The notes under the pieces are model-generated. The model was not told the origin of the DNA. It did not search any database and was given only the letters and a program-made list of their open reading frames with translations. Both the position numbers and the translations under genes were made by a program. This document shows, piece after piece, positions 42,968-52,992 of a DNA stretch of 64,000 nucleotides (its first letter is position 1; every line of letters starts with the position of its first letter). The stretch is from the NCBI GenBank assembly GCA_947488235.1, contig CANLAQ010000002.1, forward strand, positions 38,190-102,189. The letters are read 5' to 3'. The stretch is from Flavobacteriales bacterium (lineage in GTDB: Bacteria > Bacteroidota > Bacteroidia > Flavobacteriales_D > Crocinitomicaceae).

Positions 42968-45900
42968 TTATTTTTTACTATGTCCTAGACTCATTTGTGT
43001 ATCATTATCCTCCTCTATACTGAGTGAAATATGAGGTGAATTTACCTTACTACAAAACAAATTATCTGCTAAAACTTCTGCACAGATATAAGCCATGTTT
43101 TCTTGTATCGCACTTTCAATATTTTCTGTTGATTTTATATAAACATCAATCCGATCTGTGACCTCTAATCCACTATCTTTTCTGGCGTTTTGAATACGAT
43201 TTACAATTTCTCTTGCAATACCTTCAGCGCGTAGTTCTGGCGAAATATTAATATCTAAGGCCACTGTTATTTCACCATCTGACGCAACCAACCACCCAGG
43301 AATGTCTTTCGCAGTGATTTCAAAGTCTTCTTTTAATAAAGTGATTTTTTCATTTTCCACGGCACCTTCCCAAGAGCCTGATTTTTCGATGCTGCTTATG
43401 TCATCTTGATTAAATGTGCCAACAATTAAAGCGATTTGCTTCATCTGTTTCCCGTATTTAGGTCCAATAGTTTTAAAATTCGGTTTAATAGTTTTAACCA
43501 ACAATGTTCCATCATCTTCTACTAAATCAATGCTTTTTACATTAACTTCTGAAAGTACTAAGTTTTGAATATGGTAAAGATTTTCTTTAAAATTTTCATC
43601 TAATGCTGGAACCATAATGCGCTGTAATGGTTGTCTCACACGAAGCTTCTCTTTCTTTCGTAAGCCCAAAACAAGTGAAGATAATTTTTGCGCTAATTCC
43701 ATTTGAACCTCAAGTCTAGCATTGATTTCATTTTCATTTGACTTAGGAAAATCGCATAGATGAACAGAGTCTTTTTTGTTTAATTGTGTCACTGTATTTA
43801 AATCCGAAAATAGTCGATCCATAAAAAATGGTGCAATTGGCGACGCTATTATGGAAATTGTTTCTAGACATGTATATAAGGTTTGATAAGCCGAAATTTT
43901 ATCTTCCGCATCATCACTTTTCCAAAATCTTCTTCTACACAAACGCACATACCAGTTTGATAAATGATCGCTCACAAATTCTTGAATTAATCTTCCAGCT
44001 TTAGTGGGTTCATATTCATCAAATGCAGCATCAACATTTTTGATAAGGGTGTTCAATTTCGAAATTACCCATCGGTCAATTTCAGGTCTTTTCTCCAGAG
44101 CTATGGCTTGCTGACTAAAATCAAATCCATCGATATTAGCATACAATGCGAAAAAGGAATATGTGTTATAGAGTGTCCCGAAAAATTTTCTTTGCACTTC
44201 AACAATTCCTTCCGTATCAAATTTTAAATTATCCCAAGGCTGAGCATTGGTAATCATATACCAACGGGTTGCATCTGGGCCATATTTCTCTAATGTTTCA
44301 AATGGGTCAATACCATTTCCCAATCGCTTAGACATTTTTAAGCCATTTTTATCCAATACCAATCCGTTTGAAATAACATTTTTATATGCCACCTTACCAA
44401 ACACCATGGTTGAAATTGCATGCAATGTATAAAACCATCCCCTTGTTTGATCCACTCCCTCAGCAATAAAATCCGCAGGATAGGCTTTACCTGAATCGAT
44501 TAAGTCTTTATTTTCAAAAGGGTAGTGCCATTGAGCATAAGGCATAGATCCAGAATCAAACCAGACATCAATTAAGTCCGACTCTCTTTTCATGGGTTTG
44601 CCAGATGGAGACGCCAAAATAATCTGATCAACCTTGTGTTTGTGCAGGTCTATTTGGTTATAATTTTCCTTTGACATATCATCAACTACAAAACTATCCA
44701 AAGGATTAGAGGACATTAATCCAGCTTTTACAGCAGCCTCACTTGCAGCTTTCAGTTCCTCTAAAGAGGAAATACAAACATGTTCGGCCCCATCTTCAGT
44801 GGCCCAGATAGGAATAGGAATCCCCCAATATCTTGAGCGGGATAAATTCCAGTCGTTAGCATTTTCTAACCATTTTCCAAAGCGCCCCGTCCCAGTGGAA
44901 GCAGGTTTCCAATTAATCGTTTTATTCAAGGCAACCATTTGATCTTTTTGTCCGCTGACACGAATAAACCAAGAGTCTAATGGATAATATAAAATGGGTT
45001 TATCAGTCCTCCAACAATGTGGGTAAGTGTGATCATACTTTTCCACTTTAAAGGCTTTATTCTGTTCTTTTAATAAGATAGCAATTTCAACATCAACTGA
45101 TTTATCGGGCGCTAAACCATCGTCATAATATTCATTTTTAACATATTTCCCCGCCAAATCACCCATCTCGTTACGGAATTTCCCTTGTAAATCCACTAAA
45201 GGAACAAGATTATTGAATTCATCACGCACCAATAAACCCGGGACACCCGCTTCAGCAGCTACTCGCGCATCATCTGCGCCAAAGGTCGGAGCGGTATGCA
45301 CAATTCCAGTTCCGTCTTCTGTGGTAACAAAATCGCCACCGATTACAACAAATGCAGCTTCGGGGTTTTCTGCAGGCAAACAATAAGGAAGTAGTTGTTC
45401 GTAACGAATTCCGACGAGGTCTTTCCCAATACATTTTCCGCGAATTAAATAAGGAATAACTTTCTCTCCTTTAATGTAAGCTTCTAATTCATCATCATTT
45501 TCAATTGCTTGATATCCTTTAGAAAATTGATTTTTAACAAGATTTTCAGCAAGAAGCACATTTATTTTTTCAAAAGTATATTGATTGAAGGTGCTTACCA
45601 ATACATAGGTAATTTTTGGTCCTACCGTGAGTGCTGTATTGGAAGGCAAGGTCCAAGGCGTAGTAGTCCAAGCTAAAAAATAAGTTGCTTCTATTTCAAT
45701 ATCTTCTACCCCCAAGCTAGAGGGTAAAATAGTTTCTTTTGTCACCTTAAACTGAGCGACAACAGTAGTATCTTTTACTTCTTTATAGCAACCTGGTTGA
45801 TTGATTTCGTGTGATGATAATCCCGTTCCAGCTTTTGGTGAATAGGGTTGAATAGTGTATCCTTTATAAAGCAAGTTTTTCTGATAAAGTTGTCCAATCA

Positions 45901-46396
45901 ACCACCAAACAGATTCCATATATTTGGTTTCATAGGTTACATAAGCACCTTCTTTATCAACCCAATAACCCATTTTAGTGGTCAAATCATTCCACACATC
46001 TGTGTAACGCATAACTGCTTTACGACATGCTGCATTATATTCATCTACACTAATTTTCTTTCCTATATCCTCTTTGGTAATTCCAAGTTCTTTTTCTACT
46101 CCAAGTTCAACAGGTAAACCATGGGTGTCCCATCCAGCTTTCCTTTTAACTTGAAATCCTTTAAGGGTCTTATATCTACAAAAAATATCTTTTATGGCAC
46201 GACCCATTACATGGTGTATTCCGGGCATACCATTAGCTGAAGGCGGCCCTTCATAAAAAACAAATGAAGGAGATCCCTCTCTATTTTCAATGGATTTTTC
46301 GAATACCTTATTTTGTTGCCAATTGGTGAGGACCTCACTGGCGACAGTAGTTAAATTTAATCCGCTATATTCTTTGTATTGTTGAGACATTTCCAT
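42968..46396 (-). CDS. ileS: Isoleucyl-tRNA synthetase
   Basis: Class I synthetase of 1142 residues, longer than the E. coli enzyme, as in the long IleRS group. The HIGH-type motif is PSANGMPGIHHVMGRAIKD (about 53-71), the editing domain spans the middle (LAWTTTPWTLPSNTAL), and the KMSKS loop reads KMSKRLGNGIDPFE. The GIHHVMG and KMSKR variants are typical of the eukaryote-like type that tends to be mupirocin-tolerant; that phenotype is inference here. ATG at 46396, with TATTTTTG on the minus strand (plus 46410-46417) as a candidate -7 box. BCCP-like gene follows. Confidence 0.95.
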   Translation of the reverse strand: MEMSQQYKEYSGLNLTTVASEVLTNWQQNKVFEKSIENREGSPSFVFYEGPPSANGMPGIHHVMGRAIKDIFCRYKTLKGFQVKRKAGWDTHGLPVELGVEKELGITKEDIGKKISVDEYNAACRKAVMRYTDVWNDLTTKMGYWVDKEGAYVTYETKYMESVWWLIGQLYQKNLLYKGYTIQPYSPKAGTGLSSHEINQPGCYKEVKDTTVVAQFKVTKETILPSSLGVEDIEIEATYFLAWTTTPWTLPSNTALTVGPKITYVLVSTFNQYTFEKINVLLAENLVKNQFSKGYQAIENDDELEAYIKGEKVIPYLIRGKCIGKDLVGIRYEQLLPYCLPAENPEAAFVVIGGDFVTTEDGTGIVHTAPTFGADDARVAAEAGVPGLLVRDEFNNLVPLVDLQGKFRNEMGDLAGKYVKNEYYDDGLAPDKSVDVEIAILLKEQNKAFKVEKYDHTYPHCWRTDKPILYYPLDSWFIRVSGQKDQMVALNKTINWKPASTGTGRFGKWLENANDWNLSRSRYWGIPIPIWATEDGAEHVCISSLEELKAASEAAVKAGLMSSNPLDSFVVDDMSKENYNQIDLHKHKVDQIILASPSGKPMKRESDLIDVWFDSGSMPYAQWHYPFENKDLIDSGKAYPADFIAEGVDQTRGWFYTLHAISTMVFGKVAYKNVISNGLVLDKNGLKMSKRLGNGIDPFETLEKYGPDATRWYMITNAQPWDNLKFDTEGIVEVQRKFFGTLYNTYSFFALYANIDGFDFSQQAIALEKRPEIDRWVISKLNTLIKNVDAAFDEYEPTKAGRLIQEFVSDHLSNWYVRLCRRRFWKSDDAEDKISAYQTLYTCLETISIIASPIAPFFMDRLFSDLNTVTQLNKKDSVHLCDFPKSNENEINARLEVQMELAQKLSSLVLGLRKKEKLRVRQPLQRIMVPALDENFKENLYHIQNLVLSEVNVKSIDLVEDDGTLLVKTIKPNFKTIGPKYGKQMKQIALIVGTFNQDDISSIEKSGSWEGAVENEKITLLKEDFEITAKDIPGWLVASDGEITVALDINISPELRAEGIAREIVNRIQNARKDSGLEVTDRIDVYIKSTENIESAIQENMAYICAEVLADNLFCSKVNSPHISLSIEEDNDTQMSLGHSKK

Positions 46397-46516
46397 TTTG
46401 TTAGGAGCTCAAAAATAGCAAGAATAAAACAATTTTTACTGCTTGTTGGTTGAAAACTATTGAAATTACTAGCGCTATCCCAAGGACTTTCGTAATTTTG
46501 ATGAAAACTATTTCAC

Positions 46517-47524
46517 ATGAAATCTCTAACAGCACTATTAATTTTAATTACTGTAGCTTTTAATTCTAATGCTCAAGTCTATAAATTACCTGAATTAGGT
46601 TATTCTTATCAAGATTATGCACCTTATATAGATGCAAAAACCATGGAAATTCATCATTCAAAACACCATCAAGCGTATGTAAATAATCTAAATAAAGCCA
46701 TTGCTGGTACTGCAATGGAAACGCAATCTTTAATGGATTTAATGTTTTATGCTAGTTTCCGCTCAGATGTTGTAAGAAACAACGCAGGTGGGCATTTTAA
46801 TCATACTTTATTTTGGGACAACCTTGCTCCAGTGGTTGCTCAATCAGAAATCTCACCTGAATTGAGTTTGGCAATAACGGAACAATTTGGAGCATTAGAC
46901 TCTCTTAAAGTTAAATTGAATCAAGCCGCCATTAGTCGATTTGGCTCTGGTTGGGCATGGTTGATGGTTACTCCAGATAAGAAGTTAGCCATTTCTACTT
47001 CTGCAAATCAAGACAACCCAATTATGGATGTTAGCAAGGAAAGAGGAATTCCAATTTTAGGAATTGATGTTTGGGAACATGCTTATTATTTAAGCTATCA
47101 AAATAAAAGAGCAGATTATTTAACTGCCTTATGGTCCTTAACAAATTGGGGTTCAGTTTCCGCAAAATACGCTGCGGCGATTAAAGATTCTCTTTTAATT
47201 GAACTTGAAAAAGATTCTTGGCCTGCTTTAAAAGATTTTCATAAAGTAATGGCGCAAACTTTTCATCCGTCTGAGTCTGGGAATTTACAACCCCTAAGAA
47301 CTAGAAGTACAGAATTATTGACCAAGTCGATGCTATTAAGAATTTCTATTCCACCAAAAAGCTTGGATAAAAAAGAACTGCATGATGCCTTATCTAGATT
47401 AGAAAAAGCTTGTTATTACATTAATGAGCAGGTAAATAAAAATGCTAAAGATGCTGCTTTGACAAAAGCTATTGCTGGTGCTCATGATATTTTTCATGAA
47501 GTGCAGGGTCTTTGTCATGACTAA
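46517..47524 (+). CDS. Exported Fe/Mn superoxide dismutase with extra C-terminal domain
   Basis: Residues 1-19 are a signal peptide (cleavage near SNA-Q), so the enzyme should act in the periplasm or outside. Residues 20 to about 222 are a complete Fe/Mn SOD with metal ligands His46 (MEIHHSKHH), His96 (GGHFNHTLFW), Asp184 and His188 (DVWEHAYYL). Residues 225-335 are an added, probably helical domain with possible metal or heme ligands His242, His250, Cys299, His323, His327, Cys333 and His334 (AHDIFHEVQGLCHD at the end). I do not recognise that domain by name. Single-gene unit. TAATTTTG at 46493-46500 is a candidate -7 box. Confidence 0.9.
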   Translation: MKSLTALLILITVAFNSNAQVYKLPELGYSYQDYAPYIDAKTMEIHHSKHHQAYVNNLNKAIAGTAMETQSLMDLMFYASFRSDVVRNNAGGHFNHTLFWDNLAPVVAQSEISPELSLAITEQFGALDSLKVKLNQAAISRFGSGWAWLMVTPDKKLAISTSANQDNPIMDVSKERGIPILGIDVWEHAYYLSYQNKRADYLTALWSLTNWGSVSAKYAAAIKDSLLIELEKDSWPALKDFHKVMAQTFHPSESGNLQPLRTRSTELLTKSMLLRISIPPKSLDKKELHDALSRLEKACYYINEQVNKNAKDAALTKAIAGAHDIFHEVQGLCHD

Positions 47525-47568
47525 CCCACATTTGTCGGGCCTCTTTTTTATTCTTAATTGAGATGCCT

Positions 47569-47576
47569 TACCTTTG
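47569..47576 (+). promoter_or_regulatory. -7 box of mgtE promoter
   Basis: TACCTTTG, a full match to TAnnTTTG, 15 nt before the mgtE ATG. No -33 TTG at the usual distance. Confidence 0.4.
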
Positions 47577-47591
47577 TATAAAATATAGGAA

Positions 47592-48944
47592 ATGCGCTTT
47601 GAATTAACGAAAGATTTTCTTGGATTAATTCGCGTTAAAATCGCGGAAAGAGATGAACTTTGGTTGGCAGAGAATGTCCTAGAATTACATTACGCTGATG
47701 TTGCTGAAATCTTAGATAAACTTACTAATGATCAAGCAAAATTCATATATTTTCTAGTAGACGAGGATACTCAGGCGGATATTCTAATGGAATTAGAAGA
47801 AGAAGTCCGTGATCGTTTTATTGCTTCGCTCTCTACTAAAGAAATCGCTGACCAGTTAGAAAATTTAGATTCTGATGACGCTGCAGATATTTTAGGAGAG
47901 TTAAGTAGCCGCCAAATTCAAGAGGTCATTTCTCAAATGGAGGACGACGAAGCGGCGGAAGACATTGTAGACCTATTAAATTACGATGAGGATACTGCGG
48001 GAGGATTAATGCAAAAAGAGTATTTTCAGGCGCAGCTTGATTGGCCGGTAAATCGCGCCCTTCTTGAGTTGCGAAAGCAAGCCGAAGATGTTGAAAAGGT
48101 ATATAATATATTTGTGGTAAATGAATCTGATCAATTGGTTGGTGTCTTATCCTTGAAGCGCTTACTTTTTGCCGGTGTTAAAACCAAAATTGCAGACTTA
48201 TACCAATCTAAAAATATAATTTCCGTAAACACAAGTGATTCCGCTGAAGAAGTTGCAGATGTAATGGAAAAATATGATTTGGTTTCTGTCCCAGTAGTCG
48301 ATTATCAGAAGAAACTTGTGGGTAGAATTACCCTGGATGATGTTGTAGAATATATAAAGGATGGTGCCGATAAAGATTTCCAATTTGCAACCGGTATTAC
48401 AGAACCTCTAGAAAAAGATGCAAGTATTTGGCGCATTTCTCGAAAAAGATTACCCTGGTTAATCATTGGGTTGATTGGTGGCGCCTTTGGCGCTAAAGTA
48501 CTATCGGGATTTGAAGGGGGGATCACCAAAATTCCAGCACTTGCATTTTTTATCCCAATGATTACTGCAATGGGTGGAAATGTAGGCGTTCAATCTTCTG
48601 CGATTGTTGTTCAATCTTTAGCCAGAGGCAACAAGATGATGGGAGGTTATTTAAATAGAATATTAAAAGAATCATTGATTGGCATATTAAACGGTCTACT
48701 CTTATCCTCCACTATTTTTGTAATTGCCTACTTCATTGGGGACATAAAACTAGGTATGGTGGTGAGCGTCTCGTTATTGACGGTTATTATTTTCGCCTCT
48801 ACGATCGGGACAATTATACCTTTACTTTTACATAAGTATAAGATTGATCCAGCGATTGCAACAGGCCCTTTTATTACGACACTAAATGATGTTGTGGGCC
48901 TATTTATCTATTTCACTATTGGAATGTTGCTCTATGGCATGTAA
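47592..48944 (+). CDS. mgtE: Magnesium transporter MgtE
   Basis: Homodimeric Mg2+ channel of the inner membrane. Layout in 450 residues: an N-terminal acidic helical domain (ELEEEVRDRFIASL, DSDDAADILGELSSRQ), two CBS domains (about 133-255, sensing cytosolic Mg2+), then five membrane helices from about residue 285. The pore motif MGGNVGVQSSAIVVQSLARG and the acidic DDVVEYIKDGADKD linker are visible. Start ATG 47592. It is the only gene on its transcript, between the SOD gene and lysS. Confidence 0.94.
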   Translation: MRFELTKDFLGLIRVKIAERDELWLAENVLELHYADVAEILDKLTNDQAKFIYFLVDEDTQADILMELEEEVRDRFIASLSTKEIADQLENLDSDDAADILGELSSRQIQEVISQMEDDEAAEDIVDLLNYDEDTAGGLMQKEYFQAQLDWPVNRALLELRKQAEDVEKVYNIFVVNESDQLVGVLSLKRLLFAGVKTKIADLYQSKNIISVNTSDSAEEVADVMEKYDLVSVPVVDYQKKLVGRITLDDVVEYIKDGADKDFQFATGITEPLEKDASIWRISRKRLPWLIIGLIGGAFGAKVLSGFEGGITKIPALAFFIPMITAMGGNVGVQSSAIVVQSLARGNKMMGGYLNRILKESLIGILNGLLLSSTIFVIAYFIGDIKLGMVVSVSLLTVIIFASTIGTIIPLLLHKYKIDPAIATGPFITTLNDVVGLFIYFTIGMLLYGM

Positions 48945-49006
48945 GTCCAAGTAAAAAATTATTACGCTAATTTCTTGGGATCACGCTCTAATATTACAGA
49001 AGACCT

Positions 49007-49014
49007 TATCTTTG
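49007..49014 (+). promoter_or_regulatory. -7 box of lysS promoter
   Basis: TATCTTTG, a full match to TAnnTTTG, 19 nt before the lysS ATG at 49034. This favours the ATG over the in-frame TTG at 49022. Confidence 0.4.
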
Positions 49015-49033
49015 AATAAAATTGAACTATCTA

Positions 49034-50740
49034 ATGAGTTTACACGAACTGTCTGAACAAGAATTACAAAGAAGAGAATCACTTGAAAAATTAAGAGATT
49101 TAGGTGTTGAGCCTTATCCCGCTGCTCTTTTTCCAGTAGATACCTGCGCAATAGAAATAAAAGAATCTTATCAAGAAGGTAAACAGGTCTGCATTGCAGG
49201 CCGCATGATGAGTCAACGCGTTATGGGAAAAGCTTCTTTTGCTGAATTGCAAGATGCAAGTGGAAGAATACAATTGTATATCAATAGAGATGAAATTTGT
49301 CCGGGTGAGGATAAAACACTCTACAATGAGATCTTTAAAAAACTATTAGATTTAGGTGACTTTATTGGAATCAATGGCACTTTATTCAAAACTCAAGTCG
49401 GTGAAATCAGCGTGCATGTTAAAGAATTAAAGCTCTTAAGTAAGTCACTAAAACCACTTCCATTACCTAAAACTGATACTGAAGGTAAAATTCATGACGC
49501 TTTTACGGACCCAGAATTAAGGTATCGTCAGCGTTATGTAGATTTAGTTGTAAATCCAAAGGTGAAGGAAACATTTGTCAAAAGATCCAAAACGATTGGC
49601 TCTATGAGACAATTTTTTAACGATTTTGGATATTTAGAGGTGGAAACACCCATTCTTCAACCGATTCCTGGAGGGGCAGCTGCACGACCTTTTATTACCC
49701 ATCACAATGCTTTAGACACTACACTTTATCTTCGAATTGCTAATGAACTTTATTTAAAAAGATTAATAGTTGGAGGATTTGATGGGGTTTATGAATTTGC
49801 CAAGGACTTTAGAAATGAAGGAATGGATAGAACGCATAATCCTGAGTTTACAGTAATGGAGATGTATGTAGCCTACAAAGATTACAACTGGATGATGGAT
49901 TTCACAGAAAAATTGTTAGAACATGTAGCAGTTCAAGTCAATGGATCGAGTGATGTACTCATGGGAGATAAAACAATTTCTTTGAAAGCGCCCTATAAAA
50001 GAATTACAATGCGTGATGCCATTATTGAGCATACAGGATTCGACATTAAAGGCAAATCAATTGATGAAATTCGCCAGGCATGTGAAGCCAATGGAATTGC
50101 AACCAATCCAAGTATGGGGATCGGTAAATTGATAGATGAATTATTCGGCGAAAAATGTGAGGGGAATTATATTCAACCGACATTTATTACAGATTATCCG
50201 ATTGAAATGTCGCCCCTTTGTAAAAAACATCGTGAGGATCCATCGCTTACTGAGCGTTTTGAATTAATGGTTAATGGTAAAGAAATTGCAAATGCTTATT
50301 CTGAATTAAATGATCCAATTGATCAAAGAGAACGCTTTGAAGAACAGTTAACTCTTTCAGAAAAAGGGGATGATGAAGCTATGTTTATTGACCAAGATTT
50401 TTTACGCGCTTTAGAATATGGAATGCCTCCAACCTCGGGTATTGGAATTGGTATTGACCGTTTGGTAATGCTATTAACCAACAATGCTTCTATTCAAGAA
50501 GTGTTATTCTTCCCTCAAATGCGTCCAGAAGCAACTCAAACTACCGTTCATTTGTCACCTGAAGAATTGCTAATAATGAATGTGCTTAAGCAGGAATCTC
50601 CTATTGATTTACCAATATTGAGAACTAAAGTAGAAATGAGTAATAAGCTTTGGGATACGAGCGTGAAAAACTTGAGTAAACTAGGGCAATTGAAAGTTGA
50701 AAAAATAGGGGAGCAAGTTCGAGTTACCTTACTTCACTAA
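49034..50740 (+). CDS. lysS: Lysyl-tRNA synthetase (class II)
   Basis: Charges tRNA-Lys. From ATG 49034 it has 568 residues. The N-terminal OB-fold anticodon domain ([20 protein letters not shown]) is followed by class II motifs: motif 2 around [19 protein letters not shown] and motif 3 [13 protein letters not shown]. An extra C-terminal region of about 65 residues ([16 protein letters not shown] to the end) resembles a winged-helix segment seen in Bacteroidota LysRS. The 3' end overlaps convergent recX by 4 bases. Confidence 0.95.
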   Translation: MSLHELSEQELQRRESLEKLRDLGVEPYPAALFPVDTCAIEIKESYQEGKQVCIAGRMMSQRVMGKASFAELQDASGRIQLYINRDEICPGEDKTLYNEIFKKLLDLGDFIGINGTLFKTQVGEISVHVKELKLLSKSLKPLPLPKTDTEGKIHDAFTDPELRYRQRYVDLVVNPKVKETFVKRSKTIGSMRQFFNDFGYLEVETPILQPIPGGAAARPFITHHNALDTTLYLRIANELYLKRLIVGGFDGVYEFAKDFRNEGMDRTHNPEFTVMEMYVAYKDYNWMMDFTEKLLEHVAVQVNGSSDVLMGDKTISLKAPYKRITMRDAIIEHTGFDIKGKSIDEIRQACEANGIATNPSMGIGKLIDELFGEKCEGNYIQPTFITDYPIEMSPLCKKHREDPSLTERFELMVNGKEIANAYSELNDPIDQRERFEEQLTLSEKGDDEAMFIDQDFLRALEYGMPPTSGIGIGIDRLVMLLTNNASIQEVLFFPQMRPEATQTTVHLSPEELLIMNVLKQESPIDLPILRTKVEMSNKLWDTSVKNLSKLGQLKVEKIGEQVRVTLLH

Positions 50741-51207
50741 TCTTCCCTTATTCCACATTTAAAGATATCATCTAATTGATATCCTTTGCTGAGTAAATAA
50801 CGAATTATTTTTGCTTCTTTCTTGTAGCTCTCTTTTTCAGCGGAAAGTAATCTTTTTTTCTTTTCTATTAATAGGGTTAAATCCTCTAAGTAAACTGATT
50901 TATCAATAGTTTCAAGTGCTTTATCGATAAGAACGGTAGCTATTTGTTTTGCCCGTAGGCCAGCCTTAATTTTACTAATTCCCCACTTTTTTATACGCTG
51001 TTTACCTTGGGCAAATGAAAGCGCAAATCTTTCGTCATCAATAAATTTAGCTTGAATGAGTTCGGCAATTAACTGCTCTTTCTTCTCCTCAGATAGCAGG
51101 GATGCTTTTAGTTTCTTTTTTACATCAAAAATGCAACGATCTTGATAAGCACAAAAGCCTTCTAATTTTAATTTTTCCGATAAATAGAAGTCGGAATCGC
51201 CAAACAT
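50737..51207 (-). CDS. recX: Regulatory protein RecX
   Basis: Small helical modulator of RecA filaments. The 156-residue protein has repeated three-helix units typical of Rec[44 protein letters not shown] and the C-terminal [16 protein letters not shown]. Its ATG overlaps the rng stop by one base (TAATG), so translation is probably coupled to rng. recA is not in the window. Confidence 0.86.
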   Translation of the reverse strand: MFGDSDFYLSEKLKLEGFCAYQDRCIFDVKKKLKASLLSEEKKEQLIAELIQAKFIDDERFALSFAQGKQRIKKWGISKIKAGLRAKQIATVLIDKALETIDKSVYLEDLTLLIEKKKRLLSAEKESYKKEAKIIRYLLSKGYQLDDIFKCGIRED

Positions 51208-52760
51208 TACATCGGAATTTCTTCGTTGTCTTTATCTACAAAAACATAATCTAATAAATTCAATGCGGTCACACCATGAACAGGAATCCATTTCTTAAAT
51301 TTAAAATACCAAGCCCATTGTTTAGAACGAAGAAATCCACCTTTTTTGAAATATCCTTCCAAATAGGGGTGAACATGCAAGGAAACGCCACTAACTTTTC
51401 GGTCTAAAACCAAATAAGACAAGCTCGCCTCAATTTCTTCAGCAAATAATATACTGGCTTGAATTTCACCTGTTCCATTACATGTTGGACAAGACTCAGA
51501 TGTTTTAATTTGTGTTACTGGTCGAACGCGTTGACGGGTAATCTCAATGATACCAAATTTTGACGGAGGGATAATATTATGCTTAGCACGGTCAGATTTC
51601 ATGAATTCTTTCATCTTTTCAAAAAGAATTCTATTATTTTCTTTATCATGCATATCGATAAAATCGATACAGATAATACCGCCCATATCACGCAATTGTA
51701 ATACACGCGCCACTTCTTCAGCCGCCTCTATGTTAGTTGCTAAAGCATTAGACTCTTGTCCGTCAGCACCTTTTCTATTGCCACTATTGACATCAATAAC
51801 ATGCATTGCTTCCGTATGCTCAATGATGAGGTAACCTCCAGTAGGCATTGGAACTTTCTTTCCGAATAATGTTTTAATTTGTTTATTGATTCCAAAACGC
51901 TCGAAAATTGGAATTTTCCCGTCGTAAAGGTTTAATATTTGTTCTTTTCCAGGAGCAATTCCAATAATATAATCTTTCATTTCACCATGCAGCACTTCCT
52001 CATTTACATGGATATTTTTAAAATCTCCATTCAATAAATCACGCAACATAGAAGTTGTGGTATTCAATTCCCCTAAGACTCTTTTTGGCGCTTCTGAACC
52101 CAATGCATTGGCATGAATTTTTTTCCACTTTTCTAGTAAGTCATTTAAGTCTTGCTCTAAGTCTTCGGTTTTTTTATGTTCAGCAACAGTTCGAATAATT
52201 ACCCCAAAATTCTTCGGTATAATTCTTTCCATTAATTCTTTTAAGCGAGCTCTTTCCTCGGGTTCTTTGATTTTTTGCGAAATCGAAATCTTATTAGAAA
52301 AAGGCGCTAAAACCAAATATCGACCAGCTAATGTAATTTCTGAAGATAATCTTGGTCCTTTTGTGGAAATAGGTTCTTTGGCAATTTGTACTAAAATAGA
52401 TTGTGAAGATGATAAAACAGCATCAATTTTACCGTTTTTGTCAAGTTCTTTTTCAAATTTAAAATACATTAAATCCGGAACACTTTGTTTATTTCGTAAG
52501 GTGTCTTTGGTGAATTTACTTAGGGAATTAAATTGTTGTCCAAGATCTAAATAATGAAGGAAGGCATCTTTTTCATACCCAACATCGACAAATGCCGCGT
52601 TAAGACTTGGGGAGAGACGGCGAACCTTTCCTAAGTATACATCACCAACAGCAAAGTCAGAATTTCCTCTTTCTTCGTGCAGTTCAATTAGTTTTCCGTC
52701 TCGAAGTAACGCTATCCAAACTCCGTTGGAGCGCGCATCTACGACTAGTTCTAAGCTCAC
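51207..52760 (-). CDS. rng: Ribonuclease G/E family protein
   Basis: Single-strand endoribonuclease for rRNA maturation and mRNA decay. The 517-residue protein has an S1-like RNA-binding domain near the start (VGDVYLGKVRRLSPSLNAAFVDVGYEKDAFLHYLD), the RNase-H/DNase-I-like catalytic core with DVNSGNR (catalytic Asp) and GGIICIDFIDM (second Asp), and the zinc-link motif SCPTCNGTGE. The start is GTG at 52760. A 10-bp perfect hairpin lies in the leader 31-53 nt upstream. It sits between the tiny bS22/mS38-like gene and recX. Confidence 0.94.
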   Translation of the reverse strand: MSLELVVDARSNGVWIALLRDGKLIELHEERGNSDFAVGDVYLGKVRRLSPSLNAAFVDVGYEKDAFLHYLDLGQQFNSLSKFTKDTLRNKQSVPDLMYFKFEKELDKNGKIDAVLSSSQSILVQIAKEPISTKGPRLSSEITLAGRYLVLAPFSNKISISQKIKEPEERARLKELMERIIPKNFGVIIRTVAEHKKTEDLEQDLNDLLEKWKKIHANALGSEAPKRVLGELNTTTSMLRDLLNGDFKNIHVNEEVLHGEMKDYIIGIAPGKEQILNLYDGKIPIFERFGINKQIKTLFGKKVPMPTGGYLIIEHTEAMHVIDVNSGNRKGADGQESNALATNIEAAEEVARVLQLRDMGGIICIDFIDMHDKENNRILFEKMKEFMKSDRAKHNIIPPSKFGIIEITRQRVRPVTQIKTSESCPTCNGTGEIQASILFAEEIEASLSYLVLDRKVSGVSLHVHPYLEGYFKKGGFLRSKQWAWYFKFKKWIPVHGVTALNLLDYVFVDKDNEEIPM

Positions 52761-52790
52761 AATAAATATTTTTATGATAAAACAATGAAA

Positions 52791-52813
52791 GCTCAGTAAT
52801 ACTATTACTGAGC
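52791..52813 (-). promoter_or_regulatory. Hairpin in the leader between the bS22-like gene and rng
   Basis: GCTCAGTAAT (52791-52800), loop ACT, ATTACTGAGC (52804-52813): a perfect 10-bp stem 31 nt before the rng GTG. On the minus strand it is followed by TTTCATTGTTTT, so it may be a partial terminator, or an RNase processing or autoregulation site. Confidence 0.6.
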
Positions 52814-52836
52814 CTCACATCAAATAATGATTAAGC

Positions 52837-52929
52837 TTATTTTTTCTTCTTGTGGCGATTCTTTCTAAGTCTCTTCTTACGCTTGTGCGTCGCCATTTTA
52901 TGTCTTTTTCTTTTTTTACCGCTTGGCAT
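52837..52929 (-). CDS. 30-residue basic ribosomal protein, bS22/mS38 (AURKAIP1/COX24-domain) type
   Basis: ATG at 52929, TAA at 52837-52839: MPSGKKRKRHKMATHKRK at the start and KNRHKKKK at the end, with over half the residues Lys or Arg. The sequence matches the tiny AURKAIP1/COX24-domain proteins annotated in Bacteroidota, relatives of mitochondrial mS38 and bacterial bS22, which sit in the small ribosomal subunit. A well-formed promoter (TTG-N19-TATCTTTG) lies about 64 nt upstream and a hairpin separates it from rng. It is easily missed because of its length. Confidence 0.8.
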   Translation of the reverse strand: MPSGKKRKRHKMATHKRKKRLRKNRHKKKK

Positions 52930-52992
52930 ATGCTATATATTTTTCTTGTTATCTGAAATACTGGTATTATCTTACCACCCTTTTGGGGAGGG

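Noticed and set aside
49022-49033. In-frame TTG start for lysS four codons upstream of the ATG
   Set aside because: It is only 7 nt after the -7 box and adds residues not typical of LysRS; ATG 49034 fits better.
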